A DNA stretch of 7,999 nucleotides from Candidatus Puniceispirillum sp. GTDB taxonomy: Bacteria > Pseudomonadota > Alphaproteobacteria > Puniceispirillales > Puniceispirillaceae. This document shows, piece by piece, positions 5,035 to 7,999 of this stretch. Position 1 is the stretch's first letter; each line of letters starts with the position of its first letter. The stretch covers positions 1 through 7,999 of the forward strand of contig JADHOU010000063.1 in NCBI GenBank assembly GCA_016778825.1, read 5' to 3'. The position numbers and the translations under genes are program-made. Under the pieces are notes generated by a model. The model saw only the letters and a program-made list of their open reading frames with translations, was not told where the DNA came from and ran no database searches.

Positions 5035-6340
5035 TGGGCAGATGTCCTTCAAGAAGATTGGCGCGCGTCAGATGACCGCCCATCGCACTTTTCTGAAAAA
5101 ATGATTTTGCCGGGCTGGCATTGACCAGCCCCATACCCGCACCGGTCACTTTGGCAATGGCTGGCTGAAATGACATAAGCTGGTTCAGTCCGCTTGTCAT
5201 GGCCGTCATGGCGGTGACTTCGAGTTTGCGTCCGGCAAGATAATCAGTTTCAACCGACCGGTGACCAGCACCAAGCCCCCGTGCGCTGGCGCGGGCAAGA
5301 CAATCGGCAAGAACCGCCGCATCACCAAGCGCCAGATTATATCCCTGACCGGCAAGCGGGTGGATTGCATGGCTGGCATCGCCTGCCAGAACCAGATGCG
5401 GGCCGGTCATTTTGCGGCTAATTGTTGGCCTTAAGGGCCAGGCAAGGCGCGGCCCATCAAGCTGCAACTCGCCAAGCGTTTTGCCAAAAGCGGCCAATAG
5501 CACATTGGCAAAATCGGCTTCATCAAGCGCCAGAAATTGATCGGCCTCGGCCTTTGGTAACGTCCAAACAAGCGAAGCCCGAAACGGGCCATGCGGCATC
5601 AGCGCCAATGGTCCGCCTGGTAAAAACCGCTGATAGGCAATATTGGCATGATCGCGTTCAAGCGTCAGATTGGTAACAATCGCGGTTTGTCGATGTGGTT
5701 CAGCCAAGCTGCGGATGCCGGCAAAATCGCGCAATTTGCTTTTTGCACCATCACAAGCAACAACCAGCTGGCAGGTTAAATCTGGCCGGTTGGCAAATTG
5801 CAATTGGGCAAGATCACCTGCCCTGTTAAAGCTTGTCACCTCGGCGTCGGTGACATGGGCAATTGGCCGCGTTGCCATCGCCATATAGAGGGCATCAAGA
5901 AGCCGATCATTGGCCACAACATAGGCCATTGGCTGGTCAGTATCATGCCAATCAAGGCTGAATTCGGGTCGTTGACGCCGCGCAAGCCCGCCTTGGCGCG
6001 GTGCGCCATTGGCAATTTTGATGCTGGTGATCGGCGTTGCCATATCGCCAATAAGCGGCCAGACGCCAAGCGTTTCAAGCATGGTTTTGCCAGCGGCGTG
6101 AATGGTGGTGGTGCGATGATCACCGCTTGGGGTTATGGCGGTGCCTGATGCGGCATTTGGTGATTTTCTGTGGGCTGTTTCGGTATTGACTGAATGGGGC
6201 TGTGCTGGGGCGCGATCAACAAGCGCAATAGCCGGTGCTGCGGCCGATCCATAGCCGCCATAAGACAGCGCCAATGCCATCATCACCCCGGTCAGCCCAC
6301 CGCCAACAATAATCACTTCATAATGTGTCTGATTGGTCAT
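5030..6340 (-). CDS. UbiH/UbiF/Coq6-family FAD-dependent ubiquinone-biosynthesis hydroxylase
   Basis: The 436-residue protein has the three classical motifs of aromatic-ring flavoprotein hydroxylases: the dinucleotide-binding VGGGLTG (12-18) after a β-strand, the DG motif VACDGAKSKLR (194-204), and the GD motif LAGDASHAIHPLAGQGYN (318-335), which is typical of the ubiquinone-pathway branch. Such enzymes add OH to the polyprenyl-phenol ring with O2 and NAD(P)H, at the inner membrane surface. Which ring carbon is attacked cannot be decided, since alphaproteobacterial members differ in regioselectivity. Residues 45-76 form a hydrophilic His/Ser/Thr-rich stretch, apparently longer than in relatives, between the β-strand ending LVDR and the helix with TTTIHAAGKTMLE. 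The start overlaps the gmhB stop by 4 bases (ATGA) with only a weak ribosome-binding sequence, so translation probably depends on coupling. Confidence 0.9.
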   Translation of the reverse strand: MTNQTHYEVIIVGGGLTGVMMALALSYGGYGSAAAPAIALVDRAPAQPHSVNTETAHRKSPNAASGTAITPSGDHRTTTIHAAGKTMLETLGVWPLIGDMATPITSIKIANGAPRQGGLARRQRPEFSLDWHDTDQPMAYVVANDRLLDALYMAMATRPIAHVTDAEVTSFNRAGDLAQLQFANRPDLTCQLVVACDGAKSKLRDFAGIRSLAEPHRQTAIVTNLTLERDHANIAYQRFLPGGPLALMPHGPFRASLVWTLPKAEADQFLALDEADFANVLLAAFGKTLGELQLDGPRLAWPLRPTISRKMTGPHLVLAGDASHAIHPLAGQGYNLALGDAAVLADCLARASARGLGAGHRSVETDYLAGRKLEVTAMTAMTSGLNQLMSFQPAIAKVTGAGMGLVNASPAKSFFQKSAMGGHLTRANLLEGHLPT

Positions 6341-6873
6341 TTGCTGCCGTCCGTCTTTGCCGTAAAATGGCGATCTATCACTTGTTTGGCAAGCTGATCC
6401 AGATCACCCCGATCAAAAAGATAGGCGGCCATGCCAGCCCGCTTTCCAGCCTCAACATCACTATCACGATCCCCAATCATCACCGAGCCACCAAGGTCAA
6501 TCTGCCATTTTTGTGCAAGATCAAACAGCAATCCCGGTTCGGGTTTGCGGCAAGGACACGCTGCCGCCATTGCCGGATCAGGTGAAAGCGGATGATGGGG
6601 ACAAAAGGCAATATCGGTAATGGCACCACCGGCCTTTTGGGCAGCATCAATCAGATGATGATTGAATTTATGCATATCGCTTTCGGTAAAGATGCCGCGT
6701 CCAATGCCGCCTTGATTGGTCACGATAAATACTGGCAATCCGGCCTGATGAAACCGCTTTAATGCTGCCACCGCACCAGTGATCCAGGCAAATTTTTCAA
6801 TCTCGAAAATATAGCCATCATCACGGATCAGCGTATTGTCGCGATCAAGAAAAATGGCTGGCATTTGCGGCAT
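6337..6873 (-). CDS. gmhB: D-glycero-D-manno-heptose-1,7-bisphosphate 7-phosphatase (GmhB, HAD superfamily)
   Basis: At 178 residues the length matches the HAD histidinol-phosphatase/GmhB family. HAD motif I is FLDRDNTLI, with nucleophile Asp10 and acid/base Asp12. Motif II is VTNQGGIGRG (51-60). The zinc loop CPHH...CPCRKPEPG supplies Cys91, His93, Cys106 and Cys108. Motif IV is IGDRDSD (133-139). GmhB removes the C7 phosphate during synthesis of the nucleotide heptose used in lipopolysaccharide core. Asn13 replaces the Gly of the more common DRDGT form, a variant also seen in relatives. A histidinol-phosphate phosphatase role is the main alternative, but no his genes are near. AAGGA lies about 10 bases before ATG 6873. 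The gene is first in a two-gene unit with the UbiH-family gene and apparently far from other heptose genes. Confidence 0.87.
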   Translation of the reverse strand: MPQMPAIFLDRDNTLIRDDGYIFEIEKFAWITGAVAALKRFHQAGLPVFIVTNQGGIGRGIFTESDMHKFNHHLIDAAQKAGGAITDIAFCPHHPLSPDPAMAAACPCRKPEPGLLFDLAQKWQIDLGGSVMIGDRDSDVEAGKRAGMAAYLFDRGDLDQLAKQVIDRHFTAKTDGSK

Positions 6874-7103
6874 GGGGACGTGATCCTTTTCAAGGCAAGA
6901 TGGTGCGCTGGCACCAGATCACCCATCACAATCAATCTGGTTAAGATTAGTTTACTGAAATTGGTCTATTTTGCTAGTGAGTAACATCATCGCAGCCATT
7001 GCCCCAGCGCAAGCCATGCGCTACCAATGAGGGCGAAATAACCAATTGGCGGGCCAAGCCGTTCTTTTGACCAAGCCTTTCATTTGATATGGTGAAAAAA
7101 TCC
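6874..7103. other. Divergent intergenic region between gmhB and the DapC-like gene
   Basis: This 230-base gap should hold promoters for both divergent genes, but I could not pick convincing -35/-10 pairs; the AT-rich core at about 6940-6980 is the likeliest place. It contains a perfect hairpin TGGTGC-GCTG-GCACCA (6901-6916), an overlapping alternative CCAGAT/ATCTGG (6914-6919 with 6935-6940), and a third inverted repeat AGCGCA/TGCGCT (7006-7011 with 7017-7022). No convincing gene is present; a 30-codon hydrophobic open stretch on the minus strand (7079-6990) lacks a start codon. Confidence 0.5.
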
Positions 7104-7999
7104 ATGAAACTTAATCCAGCGCATGCCATTTTTGACGGCAATATGTTTGTCCAGCTTCGTGGGCTTCTTGAATCGATAACGCCGCCAGCAAATCTGGGCG
7201 TTCTTGATATGTCGATTGGTGAGCCACAACAGCCGCCAGCCGCCCTGTTGATCGACAGCGTGTCGCGTCATAATGACCAATGGCAATTCTATCCAAAGGC
7301 AACGGGAAGCCCGCGTTTTACCGCAGCGATTGAAGGTTATATCGCGCGGCGTTGGCCCGAAGCGGCAGCGCTTGTCGATGCAAGCCAAATCATTCCGGTT
7401 CCCGGAACGCGCGAGCCACTTCATTTGCTTGGCCATCTGGTAACGGCAAGCAAGCCAAATGCTGCGGCGCTGGTGACCAATCCTTTTTACCATGCATGGC
7501 GCGCCGGTGCGCTTGCCAGTGGCGGGCAAACGATCTGGCTGAATAGTGGTGCCAATCAAAATTTTCTTCCCGATCTTCATGCGGTTGCATCTGCCGATCT
7601 TGACCGCGCCAGCATTCTCTATCTGTGCAGCCCGACAAATCCGCAAGGCAGCGTTATGGATATGGATTATCTGGTCGATGTAATCCGGCTTGCCCGTAAA
7701 CATGATTTTCTGCTGGTGATGGATGAATGCTATGCCGATATTTGGCGGGGCAGTCCGCCAACGGGTCTGATGCAGGCCGCCGCCTTGGTTGCACGCCAAG
7801 ATGGCATCACTGGCGATGCTGATCCGCTGGCCAATTTGGTGGTGTTGAATTCACTGTCAAAACGGTCGGGTGCGGCTGGTCTTCGCGCCGGATTCATGGT
7901 TGGTGACAGGCAGGTTGTGGCGCAATATTTGAAACTTGTCGGCAATGGTGGATCACTGGTGCCAACCCCGCTTTTGGCGGTCGCTGCCGATCTTTATGA
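7104..7999 (+). CDS. dapC: Class I/II PLP aminotransferase, probable succinyldiaminopimelate aminotransferase DapC (3' end outside window)
   Basis: The first 298 codons are visible, about three quarters of a family protein of roughly 390-400 residues. The N-terminus, MKLNPAHAIFDGNMFVQLRG with IGEPQ at 38-42, matches alphaproteobacterial DapC-type enzymes. Fold-type I motifs follow: PGTREPL (100-106, phosphate-binding region), SPTNPQG (176-182) with Asn179 at the PLP ring, MDECYAD (206-212) with Asp207 and Tyr210, and NSLSKRSGAAGLRAGF (249-264) with the PLP lysine at 253. DapC transfers an amino group from glutamate to succinyl-amino-ketopimelate in lysine and meso-diaminopimelate synthesis. 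GGTGAA at 7091-7096 is a reasonable ribosome-binding site for ATG 7104; ATG 7089 is in frame but has none. The PLP-enzyme class is certain. The DapC assignment rests on family resemblance, with other class I aminotransferases possible. Confidence 0.85.
   Translation, partial: MKLNPAHAIFDGNMFVQLRGLLESITPPANLGVLDMSIGEPQQPPAALLIDSVSRHNDQWQFYPKATGSPRFTAAIEGYIARRWPEAAALVDASQIIPVPGTREPLHLLGHLVTASKPNAAALVTNPFYHAWRAGALASGGQTIWLNSGANQNFLPDLHAVASADLDRASILYLCSPTNPQGSVMDMDYLVDVIRLARKHDFLLVMDECYADIWRGSPPTGLMQAAALVARQDGITGDADPLANLVVLNSLSKRSGAAGLRAGFMVGDRQVVAQYLKLVGNGGSLVPTPLLAVAADLY

Noticed and set aside
5798..6148. Open frames on the plus strand across the UbiH-family gene
   Set aside because: The minus-strand gene shows the three FAD hydroxylase motifs over its length. 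The opposite frames have no motif and no ribosome-binding site.
7080..7799. A 239-codon open frame on the minus strand
   Set aside because: It lies antisense to the DapC-like gene, whose plus-strand frame carries all PLP-enzyme motifs. The antisense product is rich in Arg, Trp, His and Cys with no recognisable domain.
1..7999. CRISPR arrays, tRNA or rRNA genes, transposons, phage or toxin-antitoxin genes
   Set aside because: I looked for spaced repeats, cloverleaf-type arms, transposase motifs and short gene pairs on both strands and found none that could be supported.

Overview
This is a dense stretch of bacterial chromosome, almost certainly from an alphaproteobacterium. The evidence is the run CnoX-type thioredoxin/TPR protein, LON substrate-binding-domain protein and Trm112-like protein, followed by a small DUF971 protein and a UbiH-family hydroxylase, together with an alphaproteobacterial-style DapC. 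Base composition is near balanced and intergenic gaps are short. A marine lineage such as the SAR116 group would fit, but that is inference from gene style only. I see no rRNA, tRNA, insertion sequence, phage gene or CRISPR array.

Layout. (1) Positions 1-1672, minus strand: a sugar-nucleotide operon. A Gfo/Idh/MocA dehydrogenase is followed, with a 4-base ATGA overlap, by a DegT-family PLP aminotransferase that runs off the left edge. Together they look like the oxidation and amination steps that build a 2,3-diamino uronic acid nucleotide for surface polysaccharide. (2) Positions 1886-2404, plus: a freestanding prolyl-tRNA editing deacylase, divergent from the sugar operon. (3) Positions 2564-5009, plus: chaperedoxin CnoX, the LON-domain protein, a Trm112-like protein that starts inside the end of the LON gene, and the DUF971 protein. 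(4) Positions 5030-6873, minus, convergent with the previous block: GmhB (heptose bisphosphate phosphatase) and a UbiH/Coq6-family FAD monooxygenase, joined by a second ATGA overlap. (5) Positions 7104-7999, plus: the first 298 codons of a DapC-like aminotransferase, cut by the right edge.

How the genes relate. The two sugar genes and GmhB point to cell-envelope glycan synthesis. CnoX and the LON and Trm112 proteins belong to protein quality control and tRNA/translation-factor modification. The UbiH-family enzyme serves ubiquinone synthesis, and DapC serves lysine and peptidoglycan precursors. The large open frames at both window edges are real genes cut by the window, not gaps.

I found no clearly new system. 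The most distinctive signal is an in-frame 15-base tandem repeat (pentapeptide period) inserted in the LON-domain protein. Lesser ones are the GmhB-UbiH translational coupling, a probable insertion near the N-terminus of the UbiH-family protein, and a strong excess of the word GCCAAT/ATTGGC across the window.
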